From Ensifer adhaerens (GTDB lineage: Bacteria; Pseudomonadota; Alphaproteobacteria; Rhizobiales; Rhizobiaceae), in assembly GCF_020035535.1 (NCBI RefSeq), contig NZ_CP083350.1, forward strand, positions 496,001 through 560,000: DNA of 64,000 bases, in the 5' to 3' direction. Positions 55,747-64,000 of the stretch are shown here, in pieces. Both the position numbers and the translations under genes were made by a program. Each line of letters begins with the position of its first letter. Position 1 is the first letter of the stretch. Below the pieces are notes generated by a model. That model was not told the origin of the DNA. It worked only from the letters and a program-made list of their open reading frames with translations, and made no database searches.

Positions 55747-56763
55747 ATGCGCGCAACCATTCTTTACGGTCCCGGCGACGTCCGTTGCGAGGAAGTGGCG
55801 GAACCGAAGATCCTCAAGCCGACCGATGCCATCATCCGTCTGTCCGCCACGTGCATCTGTGGCTCTGATCTCTGGCCTTATCGGGGTGCGAACGAGGTCA
55901 CAGCACCCTTGGCCATGGGCCATGAATATTGCGGAATCGTCGAAGAGGTCGGCAGCGCGGTAAGGACCGTGCGGCCAGGCCAGTTCGTCGTCGGCTCCTT
56001 CTGCCTTTCGGACAACACCTGCCCGCATTGCCGCTTCGGCTTTCAGTCTTCCTGCGAGCAGCGCGAATTCATGACGGGGGCACAGGCGCCGCTGGCGCGC
56101 ATCCCGTTGGCCGACGGAACACTCGTCGCCACGGCCGAGCTTCCCGCCGACGACCTGATCCCGAGCCTGCTTGCGACCTCGGACGTTCTCGGCACCGGCT
56201 GGTACGCGGCCTTCGCCGCCGGCGTGCAGGAGGGCTCGACCGCCGCGGTCGTCGGCGACGGTGCAGTCGGCCTCATGGGCGTTCTTGCCGCCAAGCACAT
56301 GGGTGCGGCCAGGATCATTGCAATGAGCCGACACAAGACCCGACAGGATCTCGCTCTCGAGTTCGGCGCAACGGACATCGTTTCCGAGAGAGGCGATGAT
56401 GGCGTTGCCCGCATCAAGGAACTGACCGACGGCGTCGGCGCCGAGGCGGTGCTCGAATGCGTCGGCACTCAGGAGGCGATGACGCAGGCGATGAACTGCG
56501 CCCGCCCTGGCGGCAGGATCGGTTTTGTCGGCGTGCCGCACGGGGTGCAGCTCGACGGGCAAAAACTGTTCTTTGCCCAGAAGAGCCTTCTTGGAGGCCC
56601 CGCCCCTGTCCGCCGCTTCCTGCCCGACCTGATGGACCTCGTCCTCGACCGGACCATCAACCCCGGCAAGGTCTTCGATCTCGAACTCCCGCTTGCCGAC
56701 GTCGCGGAAGGCTACCGCGCCATGGACGAACGCCGTGCCATCAAGACCCTGCTGCGGGTTTGA
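55747..56763 (+). CDS. Zinc-dependent alcohol dehydrogenase
   Basis: A 338-residue medium-chain dehydrogenase. Catalytic zinc ligands are Cys in TCICGSDLWPY, His in MGHEYCGIVEEVG; the structural zinc loop is DNTCPHCRFGFQSSCEQ. The cofactor fold is AVVGDGAVGLMGVLAAKHMGA. It follows the SDR gene by 18 bases with AGGA upstream. Substrate unknown. Confidence 0.92.
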   Translation: MRATILYGPGDVRCEEVAEPKILKPTDAIIRLSATCICGSDLWPYRGANEVTAPLAMGHEYCGIVEEVGSAVRTVRPGQFVVGSFCLSDNTCPHCRFGFQSSCEQREFMTGAQAPLARIPLADGTLVATAELPADDLIPSLLATSDVLGTGWYAAFAAGVQEGSTAAVVGDGAVGLMGVLAAKHMGAARIIAMSRHKTRQDLALEFGATDIVSERGDDGVARIKELTDGVGAEAVLECVGTQEAMTQAMNCARPGGRIGFVGVPHGVQLDGQKLFFAQKSLLGGPAPVRRFLPDLMDLVLDRTINPGKVFDLELPLADVAEGYRAMDERRAIKTLLRV

Positions 56764-56781
56764 CAAAACAAGGACGTTTTC

Positions 56782-57975
56782 ATGAAAAAGGTTGCCGCCA
56801 CCCTCGCAATCTCTGCCCTTGCGGCTACGGGCGCCGAGGCCGAGGACAAGCGACGCCCACGCGTCGCGCCCGAGAGCGTTTACAACATCGCACCTGGCCT
56901 CGGCATTTTCACCGATGAGGTTTTGTTCGGAGACATATGGACGAGAGCCGATCTCGCTCCGCGCGATCGCAGCCTGATCACCGTCGCCGCCCTTGTCGCC
57001 ACTGGAAAGACGGCTCAGGTCGGCCATCACGTTGGCCGGGCGCTGGACAATGGCGTGAAGCCCGAGGAGATCGGCGAGCTCATCACCCAGCTCGCCTTCT
57101 ATACCGGCTGGCCAAATGCGATGACGGCCGTCACAGAAACGAAGAAGATCTTCGACGAACGCAAGATCGGACCGGTGGAAGGCAGCGATGCGACGCGCCT
57201 CGAACTGGATCCGGAAGCGGAAGCCGCCCGGCGCGATACGGTTCAGGCCAACGTCGAGCCGACTGCGCCGGCACTCGCCGAACTGACGAACCGCGTGCTG
57301 TTCGGCGACCTGTGGACCCGTCCGGACCTGAGCGCCCGGGACCGCAGCCTCGTGACCATGGCTGCGCTGATCGCCATCGGCCAACCGGAGCAATTGCCGT
57401 TTCATGCCAACCGCGCCATGGACAACGGACTGAGGCGCACCGAAGTCGCCGAGGTCGCCACCCATCTCGGCTTTTATGCCGGCTGGCCGCGGGCGATGTC
57501 GGCGGTTCCGGTGCTGGAGCGGGTGTTCGCCAGTCGCGCTGCTGCGAGCGGCAATACATCGGCGGATCTCAAGGTCATCAGGGCAAACTCCACTCCAGCA
57601 ACGGGATCGAGCGACTACTTTTCGGGAGAGGTGCAGATCTCCGGCCACTACCAGGGCCAGGCACCTGCGCGGATCGGGGGCGCAACGGTATCGTTTGCGG
57701 CCGGCGCCCGAACGGCCTGGCACACGCATCCACTGGGACAGACACTCTACATCGTCTCCGGCCGCGGTTGGGTGCAGAAGGCGGGTGGGCCCGCCACAGC
57801 GATCGGTCCCGGCGATGTCGTCTGGATCCCGCCATCGGTGAAGCATTGGCATGGCGCATCCGCCACTGAACCGATGACCCACTTTGCGGTGGCCGAAGCA
57901 CTGAATGGCGTTGCGGTCACCTGGATGGAAAAGGTTACGGACGAACACTACCTCGCTGGGCAGGCCACGGATTGA
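56782..57975 (+). CDS. Exported carboxymuconolactone-decarboxylase-like protein with C-terminal cupin
   Basis: A 397-residue fusion. A signal peptide (MKKVAATLAISALAATGAEA) predicts export. Two tandem CMD domains follow (LAPRDRSLITVAALVATGK, then LSARDRSLVTMAALIAIGQ, each ending in Trp-Pro-x-AM), then a cupin (about 285-380) with metal-type residues in WHTHPLGQTLYIVSGRGW and HWHGASATEP. CMD proteins are normally cytoplasmic and single-domain. The operon's SDR and ADH suggest a role in oxidative or redox metabolism of an unknown substrate. Confidence 0.88.
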   Translation: MKKVAATLAISALAATGAEAEDKRRPRVAPESVYNIAPGLGIFTDEVLFGDIWTRADLAPRDRSLITVAALVATGKTAQVGHHVGRALDNGVKPEEIGELITQLAFYTGWPNAMTAVTETKKIFDERKIGPVEGSDATRLELDPEAEAARRDTVQANVEPTAPALAELTNRVLFGDLWTRPDLSARDRSLVTMAALIAIGQPEQLPFHANRAMDNGLRRTEVAEVATHLGFYAGWPRAMSAVPVLERVFASRAAASGNTSADLKVIRANSTPATGSSDYFSGEVQISGHYQGQAPARIGGATVSFAAGARTAWHTHPLGQTLYIVSGRGWVQKAGGPATAIGPGDVVWIPPSVKHWHGASATEPMTHFAVAEALNGVAVTWMEKVTDEHYLAGQATD

Positions 57976-58399
57976 AGCCGCGCACGACCCGCAGCCTGCG
58001 ATACCGGGCTGCGGTCATCCGTAACGATAAATGCCCCCCGTTTGCATCGTCGAGGAAGCCGATCATGGTTTGGCGCGCAGCGACTGGGCTTCCTCAAGGC
58101 TAGGTTGCGTTGCGCATCCATCGCCCCGCCGGTCAAAAGCACTTCATTGACGGTCTCATCAAGGCGGGATTGCCGGTTCGTAAGTATCCCGCGGGCGGCA
58201 CGGCGATTGAGCAGCGCGAAAAACATCATTCAACGGTATCGACGGATGCCTACGTGATACTACCACCTATGCTTTCCTCTTTTTCTATATTAGTTATCAC
58301 TGAGAGGAGAGGATGCTGCTGCCCCCAAAGGAAGCACATGGGAGGCAGGCATGGACACGCCTTCGAACTGAGCATGCACTCACGCATATTGGGGGAAAC
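57976..58399. other. Intergenic region before the outer-membrane protein gene
   Basis: These 424 bases follow the CMD-cupin gene. A hairpin (CCGCAGCC with GGCTGCGG) at 57989-58014 may be its terminator. No supported gene was seen in the rest. Confidence 0.4.
57989..58014 (+). terminator. Hairpin after the CMD-cupin gene
   Basis: An 8-bp perfect stem with a 10-base loop, 14 bases after the stop codon. No U run follows, so it is a weak call. Confidence 0.45.
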
Positions 58400-59191
58400 A
58401 TGAGAACTTGCCGCATTCCAATTCTGGCAGCCATCGGGACCTGTCTGCTAGCCGGCAGCGCCATGGCCGCGGACATCTATTCGCCGATGACACCTGAGCT
58501 CAAGCAGGTCACGACCGAGAGCGGCTGGACCTTCGCATTCTCGCCCTATTTCTGGGCAGCCGGACTTTCGGGAGACGTTGCGCAGTTCGGCCTGCCGGAA
58601 GCCCATATCAACGCGAGCTTCAGCGACATCTTCGACCACCTCGATTTTGCCGCGATGGCTATCGGGGAGGCCCGCTATGGGGACTACAGCATCTTCACCG
58701 ACCTGATGTACACGAAGATATCGGGTCAACGCGGTACGCCCAGAGGCATTCTTGCCAACAGTGTCGACCTCTCGACCCAGACTTTTGCCGGGTTCCTTGG
58801 GGCCGGATACACAATCTATGAAGACAGTCAAGCGCGCGTGGACATTGCGGCCGGTTTGCGTGTCTGGTCGGTCGAAAGTGAGTTTTCCTTCCACGGTGGG
58901 GTCCTCGACGGCGTATCCAGAAAGGATGACGCGACCTGGGTCGACGGCCTGGCCGGCTTTCGCGGCACCTATTCAATTACGCCGGAAATCTATCTGACGG
59001 GGTGGGGCTTGGTCGGCGCCGGCGGAGCGGACCTTGACTGGGATGTCGCTGCGGCAATTGGCTACCGGTTCAGCGACAAGATTTCCGCCGAGGCGGGTTA
59101 CCGGGCACTCGGCGTCGACTACAGCAAAGACGGCTTCGTGTTCGACGCAGTTCAGCAGGGCCCTATCCTGGGTCTCACCGTGCGGTTCTAG
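58400..59191 (+). CDS. Outer-membrane beta-barrel protein
   Basis: A 263-residue protein with a signal peptide ending near GSAMAAD. The mature chain has alternating hydrophobic/polar strands and ends in a terminal Phe (GLTVRF), the export signature of barrels; FAFSPYFWAAGLSG and GLGAGYTIYEDSQARVDIAAG are strand-like. Start taken at MRTCRIPI with a GGGGG site upstream. It resembles rhizobial outer-membrane proteins but the function is unknown. Confidence 0.75.
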   Translation: MRTCRIPILAAIGTCLLAGSAMAADIYSPMTPELKQVTTESGWTFAFSPYFWAAGLSGDVAQFGLPEAHINASFSDIFDHLDFAAMAIGEARYGDYSIFTDLMYTKISGQRGTPRGILANSVDLSTQTFAGFLGAGYTIYEDSQARVDIAAGLRVWSVESEFSFHGGVLDGVSRKDDATWVDGLAGFRGTYSITPEIYLTGWGLVGAGGADLDWDVAAAIGYRFSDKISAEAGYRALGVDYSKDGFVFDAVQQGPILGLTVRF

Positions 59192-59232
59192 CCGGCCGAA
59201 CTGAACGCGCAGTGAGTTGAGAGAGCGGCGAT

Positions 59233-59772
59233 CTAGATGATGGTCGCCCGCGTGGCGAAGCTCGTCCGGAATAGTGCCTCGTTCGCTGCTGTGTCTGGGT
59301 CAAAACAGCAATCACGCGCAATGTAGATCTTGTAATCTGCATCGCTTGCCCATCCCACGCTGGAGAACAGGACGCCGCTGCTGGCGATCCCGGCCATGAT
59401 CAGCGTCTTGATGCCCTTTGCCTGCAGATCGTGGTGCAAAGTGGTGCCATGAAACACGTTGGCGCGCGGACAGGCGTATCGCCAGTCGCCTTCAGTCACA
59501 TCAAGCCCGGCTGCAGGCGCCGGGTCGCGAAAGAACCCGGTCTTCTTGATGTTGCTGATCAACATATTGTTTTCGCAGGGCGTCTCATAGTCGATCGCGA
59601 AGTTTGCGAAGATCGTGGGGTTTCGTGTACTGCGCCACTTCGCAATGAGCGAGTTGGTACGGTCGAGCAGATCCGCTGGAATTTCGTTTGCCAGGATCGA
59701 AAAGACGTCAGCCTGGTAGTGCATGATCAACAACGCGGAATCCTCGACGTCCAAATCAACTGCGTAAGACAC
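59233..59772 (-). CDS. Isochorismatase-family hydrolase
   Basis: A 179-residue hydrolase. The N-terminal strand with the catalytic Asp is ALLIMHYQADVF, and GIASSGVLFSSVGWASDAD with RDCCFDPD follow the family pattern. At the position of the nucleophile Cys in the family the motif GIASSG has Ser, so hydrolysis by a Cys nucleophile is in doubt. The start is GTG with GGAGG nine bases upstream; a longer reading has no site. It may act on an amide, as its neighbours do. Confidence 0.78.
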   Translation of the reverse strand: MSYAVDLDVEDSALLIMHYQADVFSILANEIPADLLDRTNSLIAKWRSTRNPTIFANFAIDYETPCENNMLISNIKKTGFFRDPAPAAGLDVTEGDWRYACPRANVFHGTTLHHDLQAKGIKTLIMAGIASSGVLFSSVGWASDADYKIYIARDCCFDPDTAANEALFRTSFATRATII

Positions 59773-59920
59773 TCTTTGTCCCCTCCTCTTCCGGCCTGAC
59801 TGCGAGACAATAGTCGTCGTCCACCTGCCGTTACAACCTCCACATTTTTGCATTCAGAAGCCGATGTTTCCGCGAACCGCAGTCGGGCGAACGAGCTTCA
59901 CCATCGAACAGGCCAGCGCG

Positions 59921-60739
59921 CTAGCGACCCACCGGGATCCTGGGCGCGTTGACCCGTCGAAGAAGCGGCATCATCAAAGAGAACAGTTCGGCTTGAGAAG
60001 ATATGCCGCATCGCTGGTAAAGCTGTTTGCGGAACACCTTTACCGTTTGTGCACTCAAGCCGAGCTGGAGTGCGACCGACGGCGAGGAATGTCCCTGCAG
60101 GATCAGCAGGGCAACCTCTGCCTGCCGGGGACTGAGGCTGATGTTGTGATGTCGGTGCACCTCATCGCGCAGGCTCTCGGTAATCGATGTCGCCTCGGCG
60201 ATCTGCACCGCCGGCGCATCCAATGCGGCCCAGTGCGCCTTCAATAGGGCGAGGATCACGCGCTGGTGCTGTCGCAGATGATCTTCGGCCTTTTGCGAAA
60301 ACGATGTGCCCGACAACCCATCCTTGCCCATCGATATGGTGATTGTGGCGTTGGCGCTGATGGGCAGAAAGACGGATATCTCGTCGGAAATGCCGATCCG
60401 GCCGTAATACCATTTGTAATAGCGGCTGCTGCGGAACTGATCGGGCGCGACGTCCAGAAGCCTGTAGAGCCCCTCCTCTCCCCGCTTCAAATGGAAGTGG
60501 TAAATTGGGTCGAGCAGATAGGCGCCCGAAAGATATTGCTCGGCGACATAGCGAAAGACATCGGCGCCGTAGGCCTTGGAATAGGCGACGTGTGGGACAT
60601 TCGTTCCCACGAAGACGATGGCGATTACATTGTCGAATTCCAGGCATTGCCGCAGGTACTCGCACATCGCCGGATAGAAGTCGTCCGAGCCGACGGCTTC
60701 GAGCGTCGCGGCAAGAGCGTTCAGAAGGGAGTTTTTCAT
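59921..60739 (-). CDS. LuxR-family transcriptional regulator, second paralogue
   Basis: A 272-residue regulator with a C-terminal LuxR helix-turn-helix (LSPRQAEVALLILQGHSSPS, then LSAQTVKVFRKQLYQRCG). The sensor part carries LLDPIYHFHL and FRSSRYYKWYYGRIGISDEI, the same blocks as the LuxR protein at 21582-22355, so the two form one family. Start taken at MKNSLLNA to match the paralogue; an ATG at 60766 is possible. It is divergent from the amidase-like gene that it may control. Confidence 0.82.
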   Translation of the reverse strand: MKNSLLNALAATLEAVGSDDFYPAMCEYLRQCLEFDNVIAIVFVGTNVPHVAYSKAYGADVFRYVAEQYLSGAYLLDPIYHFHLKRGEEGLYRLLDVAPDQFRSSRYYKWYYGRIGISDEISVFLPISANATITISMGKDGLSGTSFSQKAEDHLRQHQRVILALLKAHWAALDAPAVQIAEATSITESLRDEVHRHHNISLSPRQAEVALLILQGHSSPSVALQLGLSAQTVKVFRKQLYQRCGISSQAELFSLMMPLLRRVNAPRIPVGR

Positions 60740-60745
60740 GCCCTG

Positions 60746-60761
60746 TACCCCCACCGGGGTA
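60746..60761. promoter_or_regulatory. Inverted repeat near the LuxR start
   Basis: TACCCC-CACC-GGGGTA lies just upstream of the chosen LuxR start. It could be an autoregulatory operator; if the ATG at 60766 is used, it lies inside the coding region. Confidence 0.3.
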
Positions 60762-60841
60762 TACATGCCCCTCTCAAGGATAGTTTATTGTCCAAAACCA
60801 TAGACGGAAGGGTTATGGACGCCAAGCTCACATAGAAGGTT

Positions 60842-60862
60842 CGGATGCTATTAAAGCATCCG
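60842..60862. promoter_or_regulatory. Hairpin in the leader of the amidase-like gene
   Basis: CGGATGCT-ATTAA-AGCATCCG, an 8-bp perfect stem, is followed on the plus strand by GGTTTTG. It is about 80 bases before the start and may be an operator or weak attenuator. Confidence 0.35.
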
Positions 60863-60943
60863 GGTTTTGTCGAAGAGCCCGGCACGCGCCCCAATCCGCA
60901 AAAAGGCACGGTTAAAAGTGCCAACCATCCAAGGGGTAACGCC

Positions 60944-62947
60944 ATGAGACGAACGCTGAACCATTCAGCCATGCCCGCTGTCGGGTTTGTCGAGCCGTGG
61001 TCGGTGAAAGCCGGCGCAGAAACGAATGTCCACGTCTCCTGTGTCGATGCCGACGCAGCGATACGCATCGTTTCTATTGATCGCGACGATCACCAAGTCA
61101 TGGCTTGGCCGATCCGGAAGCATGGTGACGGTTTTGCCGTTCGCAACTACGATCTTGGTTCATGGATCGAACTGCCGGCAATGCCGGTTTCGCAAGCGGC
61201 AGCATTGCGGTTCGAGGTACTGTTCACACAAAATCGGGGTGAAAAGCCCGTCTGCCGTTTCGCAGGAGCGTCGGTATGGCTGGGCGAAGCTGGCGCACTC
61301 AGCATTCACACGGGTAAAGGCAGCCATCCGTTTACGGCAGTTTCCAACGAATGCTGGTACGAACTCAGCCTCCGCACCCTCGGCAACGAGATCGAGGCAA
61401 CGCTTTTTGGCGGGGATGGACAGACCCTTGCCCGTATCGTGGTGCCGCGCGGCGAAAGTGCGGGGCTCGTGGCCATCGGATCCGATGGTTCACACAACGA
61501 AAAAACCCTGAACGCCCGTGTCGGCCGCATCGGACTTCTCGTCGATGGAGAGGAACACCATTGGCAATTTCCGGCCCGTGGTCCGATCGGTCAACTTGGC
61601 TCCAACGAAGACGCCGATCGTGTCCTGACTATCCATAACATGCCGAGCTTCGCCGTCGCCTCACGCCGGTTCACCTCTGAGATCCATGACCCGAGGCTCG
61701 ATCCGTCGCAGTTCGATGCGATCCATCTCCACGATGACGATTTCGGTGGCTTCGACTGGACCGTCGATCTCACGGTCAACATTCCTGCGGAGGCCCGGTC
61801 CGGCGTTTTTGCGGTCGAGATCTCCACCCGGCAGGGCGTCGAACGGCTACCGTTTTTTGTCAGGCCAAGCCGGCCAGGGGCAAAACTCGCCTTCCTGGTG
61901 TCAACCGCGACCTATCTTGCCTATGCCGACGAACGCCTGCCGCCCGTCCGATATCCGTGGCACGGCACCGATCGCGGGCACCGGTTCGCCATCGATAACG
62001 ATTTCCTGTGCCTCTACGACGTGCACAGCGACTTGAGCGGCGTCAGCCTGACATCGGCGCGGCGCCCGAAGGCAACCGTGCGCGACGACTATCACTACCC
62101 GCTTTCCAATAGCCCGCATCTTTTGCCCGTCGATCTGCAACTGCTCAAGTTCTACGCAAGAGAAGGCATCGCCATCGACATCATCACCGACAGAGACCTG
62201 CATGAAGAGGGATTGGACGCCGTTGCGCCCTACCGGGCAATCCTGACCGGAAGCCATCCGGAATATTGGTCGACGCCCATGATGGCTGCGATACGCCATT
62301 ACCTCGATGCAGGCGGCAACCTCGGCTATCTCGGCGGGAACGGGTTCTATTGGGTTGTCGCCTATGAGGGCGAAACGATGGAACTCAGGCGCGTAAAGAG
62401 CGACATCTGGAGCGGTCGCCCGGGCGAAGCCCACATGTCGATCACCGGCGAGCCCGGAGGCGCCTGGGAGGACCGTGGCCTTACGAATCCGCAATCCTAT
62501 TTGGGCGTGACCTACCTCATCATGAGCTTCGGTGATTCCCGTCCCTACCAGAGGATGGAAGGCAGTCACGACCCCCGCTACGCCTGGCTGTTCGAGGGCA
62601 TTGGCGACGAGCCGATCGGAGACGACGGGACGGTGCTGGGAGGCGCTGCGGGATATGAAGTCGACGCGGTGGTCCCTTCACAGGAGACGCCTCCGAACCT
62701 CGTAGTGCTCGCGACTGCCGATGGTTTCGATGACAGCTTCCAGGTTCGCCCCGACGTCTGGCTCGCCGATGGCGACGTCGAACGCAAAACCCTTCGCCGC
62801 GCCGACATGACGATCTATCGTCACAAGGGAGGCGGCCACGTATTCTGCACCGGTTCGGTGGCCTGGCTCGGCGCACTGCCAGGCCCGGGCCTTCAGAACG
62901 CCGTCGGACAAATCATGAAAAATCTTGCCGCTGGATTCGGCAATTAG
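60944..62947 (+). CDS. N,N-dimethylformamidase large-subunit-like protein
   Basis: A 667-residue protein resembling the large subunit of N,N-dimethylformamidase (~760 residues). The N-terminal ~310 residues include a lectin-like beta sandwich (about 100-210); the C-terminal half has FLVSTATYLAYADE and a glutamine-amidotransferase-like fold (ILTGSHPEYWS, GGNLGYLGGNGFYWV). The iron site of the known enzyme uses two Tyr and one Glu; by eye Tyr324/Tyr327, Tyr358 and Glu440 are candidate equivalents. Start at MRRTLNHS with an AAGGGG site. No small-subunit gene precedes it. Substrate is probably an amide, unproven. Confidence 0.78.
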   Translation: MRRTLNHSAMPAVGFVEPWSVKAGAETNVHVSCVDADAAIRIVSIDRDDHQVMAWPIRKHGDGFAVRNYDLGSWIELPAMPVSQAAALRFEVLFTQNRGEKPVCRFAGASVWLGEAGALSIHTGKGSHPFTAVSNECWYELSLRTLGNEIEATLFGGDGQTLARIVVPRGESAGLVAIGSDGSHNEKTLNARVGRIGLLVDGEEHHWQFPARGPIGQLGSNEDADRVLTIHNMPSFAVASRRFTSEIHDPRLDPSQFDAIHLHDDDFGGFDWTVDLTVNIPAEARSGVFAVEISTRQGVERLPFFVRPSRPGAKLAFLVSTATYLAYADERLPPVRYPWHGTDRGHRFAIDNDFLCLYDVHSDLSGVSLTSARRPKATVRDDYHYPLSNSPHLLPVDLQLLKFYAREGIAIDIITDRDLHEEGLDAVAPYRAILTGSHPEYWSTPMMAAIRHYLDAGGNLGYLGGNGFYWVVAYEGETMELRRVKSDIWSGRPGEAHMSITGEPGGAWEDRGLTNPQSYLGVTYLIMSFGDSRPYQRMEGSHDPRYAWLFEGIGDEPIGDDGTVLGGAAGYEVDAVVPSQETPPNLVVLATADGFDDSFQVRPDVWLADGDVERKTLRRADMTIYRHKGGGHVFCTGSVAWLGALPGPGLQNAVGQIMKNLAAGFGN

Positions 62948-63019
62948 CCCCACGCACGGCCCGAGAATTGGCGCTCCGGTCGGGTTCAAGCAACAGCCAA
63001 CATAAAAGGGAACGAAAGA

Positions 63020-64000
63020 ATGAACATCTCCCGACGCAACCTCATGATGCTGATGGGCGGCGCCGTCGCCGCACCCTACGTCATCTCTTCGAAGGCCTTT
63101 GCCGGCGCTACCGTCGAACCCGGTGTCTTCAAGATGTCGATCCAGCCATGGATCGGCTATGGCATGTGGTACGTGGCCCAGGAGAAAGGCATCTTCACCG
63201 CCAATGGGCTCGAAGGCGTCGAGTTCGTGCCCTACGTGGACGATGCGGCGGACCTTGCAATCCTTGCGAGCGGCGAAGTCCAGGCAACGAACGCCGCAAC
63301 GCACAACGTACTCCAGCACCTGCAGCAGGGCGCCCACTACAAAATCGTGCTTCTCGAAGATTTCAGCTCGACGGCCGATGCCGTCGTCAGCCCGAAGAGC
63401 ATCGCCAGCATTGCAGACCTCAAGGGCAAGTCCATTGCCTACGAGCAGGGCTCGACCAGCCATCTTCTTATTGCCGACGCGCTGAAGAAGGCAGGTCTGA
63501 CGCTGAACGACATCACCACAATCAACACGCCGGCGGCACAGGCCGCGGCCGCAGTCCTCTCGGGCTCGGCCGACGCAATGGTCACCTACGAGCCTTATAT
63601 CTCGGCCGCGCTTAAGGCCGATCCCGGCCTTTCGCTCCTCTACACGGCCGCTGAAAGCCCCGGCCTCATCAGCGATTGCTTCGTCGTGACGGAGGAAACG
63701 CTCAAGGGACGGCCCGGCCAGGTCCGCGCAATGGTAAAGAGTTGGGGGGACGCGGTGGACGCCTACAACAAGAACCCGGCGGAATGCCAGGCGATCATCG
63801 CCAAGGGCGTCGGATCCGATGCAAGCGAACTCGGCACGACATTCGCAGGTGTTCACTACTACACGCTTGCGGAGAACAAGGCGCTTCTGACCGGGGATTT
63901 CGCAACGAAAACCTTCCCTGCCGTCAATGTCGCCAGCACGGACCTCGGCCTCATCACCAAGTCTTTCGAAGCCAAGGACGCGATCGATACGACAGCCCTT
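63020..64000 (+). CDS. Tat-exported ABC substrate-binding protein, SsuA/TauA/NMT1 type (3' partial)
   Basis: The 327 visible codons run off the right edge without a stop. The N terminus carries a twin-arginine motif (MNISRRNLMMLMGGAVAAP) with cleavage near KAFAGA. IQPWIGYGMWYVAQEKGIF, ASGEVQATNAATHN and DLKGKSIAYEQGSTSHLLI are typical of the nitrate/sulfonate/taurine receptor group. It follows the amidase-like gene by 72 bases in the same direction, so its ligand may be the amide substrate. ABC permease and ATPase genes are expected to the right. Confidence 0.85.
   Translation, partial: MNISRRNLMMLMGGAVAAPYVISSKAFAGATVEPGVFKMSIQPWIGYGMWYVAQEKGIFTANGLEGVEFVPYVDDAADLAILASGEVQATNAATHNVLQHLQQGAHYKIVLLEDFSSTADAVVSPKSIASIADLKGKSIAYEQGSTSHLLIADALKKAGLTLNDITTINTPAAQAAAAVLSGSADAMVTYEPYISAALKADPGLSLLYTAAESPGLISDCFVVTEETLKGRPGQVRAMVKSWGDAVDAYNKNPAECQAIIAKGVGSDASELGTTFAGVHYYTLAENKALLTGDFATKTFPAVNVASTDLGLITKSFEAKDAIDTTAL

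Noticed and set aside
55741..57948. 735-codon minus-strand open frame
   Set aside because: It is antisense to the alcohol dehydrogenase and CMD-cupin genes, which have clear motifs; its translation shows no family pattern.
57948..58229. 93-codon minus-strand open frame before the outer-membrane protein gene
   Set aside because: No ribosome site and no recognisable pattern; it overlaps the end of the CMD-cupin gene.

Overview
The window looks like part of an alphaproteobacterial replicon of the Rhizobiales (Sinorhizobium/Ensifer/Rhizobium type). This is inferred from the high-GC coding style, the density of ABC uptake operons paired with LysR, LacI or LuxR regulators, and from gene sets common in rhizobia. 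I saw no rRNA, tRNA, CRISPR array, prophage or insertion sequence. The content is accessory and catabolic, as on a chromid or megaplasmid or a variable chromosomal region. Gene calls rest on reading the proteins by eye; no search was run.

Layout. 1-2273: an ethanolamine ammonia-lyase whose large and small subunits form one chain, cut by the left edge. 2297-6085 (minus): a sulfate ABC operon (binding protein, CysT, CysW, CysA) with an internal terminator-like hairpin. 6446-7144: a methyltransferase. 7116-10960 (minus): an iron-siderophore-type ABC operon, divergent from a LysR gene broken by a frameshift (11188-12068). 12135-16601: a two-component system flanked by two paralogous four-repeat membrane proteins (DUF347/COG4705 type) and a small exported protein. 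This is the best candidate for an undescribed system.

16736-37275: a large block for guanidino, ureido and polyamine compounds. It holds an M20 carbamoylase/allantoate-type hydrolase, an aldehyde dehydrogenase, an exported amidohydrolase, and a minus-strand operon (29823 to 21582) with a polyamine ABC transporter, class III aminotransferase, N-carbamoylputrescine amidase, agmatine deiminase and LuxR regulator. A second polyamine-type ABC operon with an arginine-deiminase-superfamily enzyme follows (34966 to 30084), divergent from a LysR gene. A DHDPS-family gene and a decayed RraA-like gene come next. Together the agmatine operon encodes import, agmatine to N-carbamoylputrescine to putrescine, and transamination; the aldehyde dehydrogenase could finish the route.

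37702-43367: a long Prc-type tail-specific protease, an exported coiled-coil protein of unknown function, and a trimethylamine-dehydrogenase-like flavoprotein. 43655-50571 (minus): a nucleoside uptake operon (BMP-type binding protein, ATPase, two permeases, nucleoside hydrolase) preceded by a LacI gene and twin LacI-type operators. 51018-53739: an unfamiliar conserved 459-residue protein, a tiny exported protein and a GNAT acetyltransferase. 53866-57975: a LysR gene divergent from a short-chain dehydrogenase, zinc alcohol dehydrogenase and exported CMD-CMD-cupin protein. 58400-59191: an outer-membrane barrel protein. 59233-64000: an isochorismatase-like hydrolase, a second LuxR regulator related to the one at 21582, a dimethylformamidase-large-subunit-like enzyme and a Tat-exported binding protein cut by the right edge.
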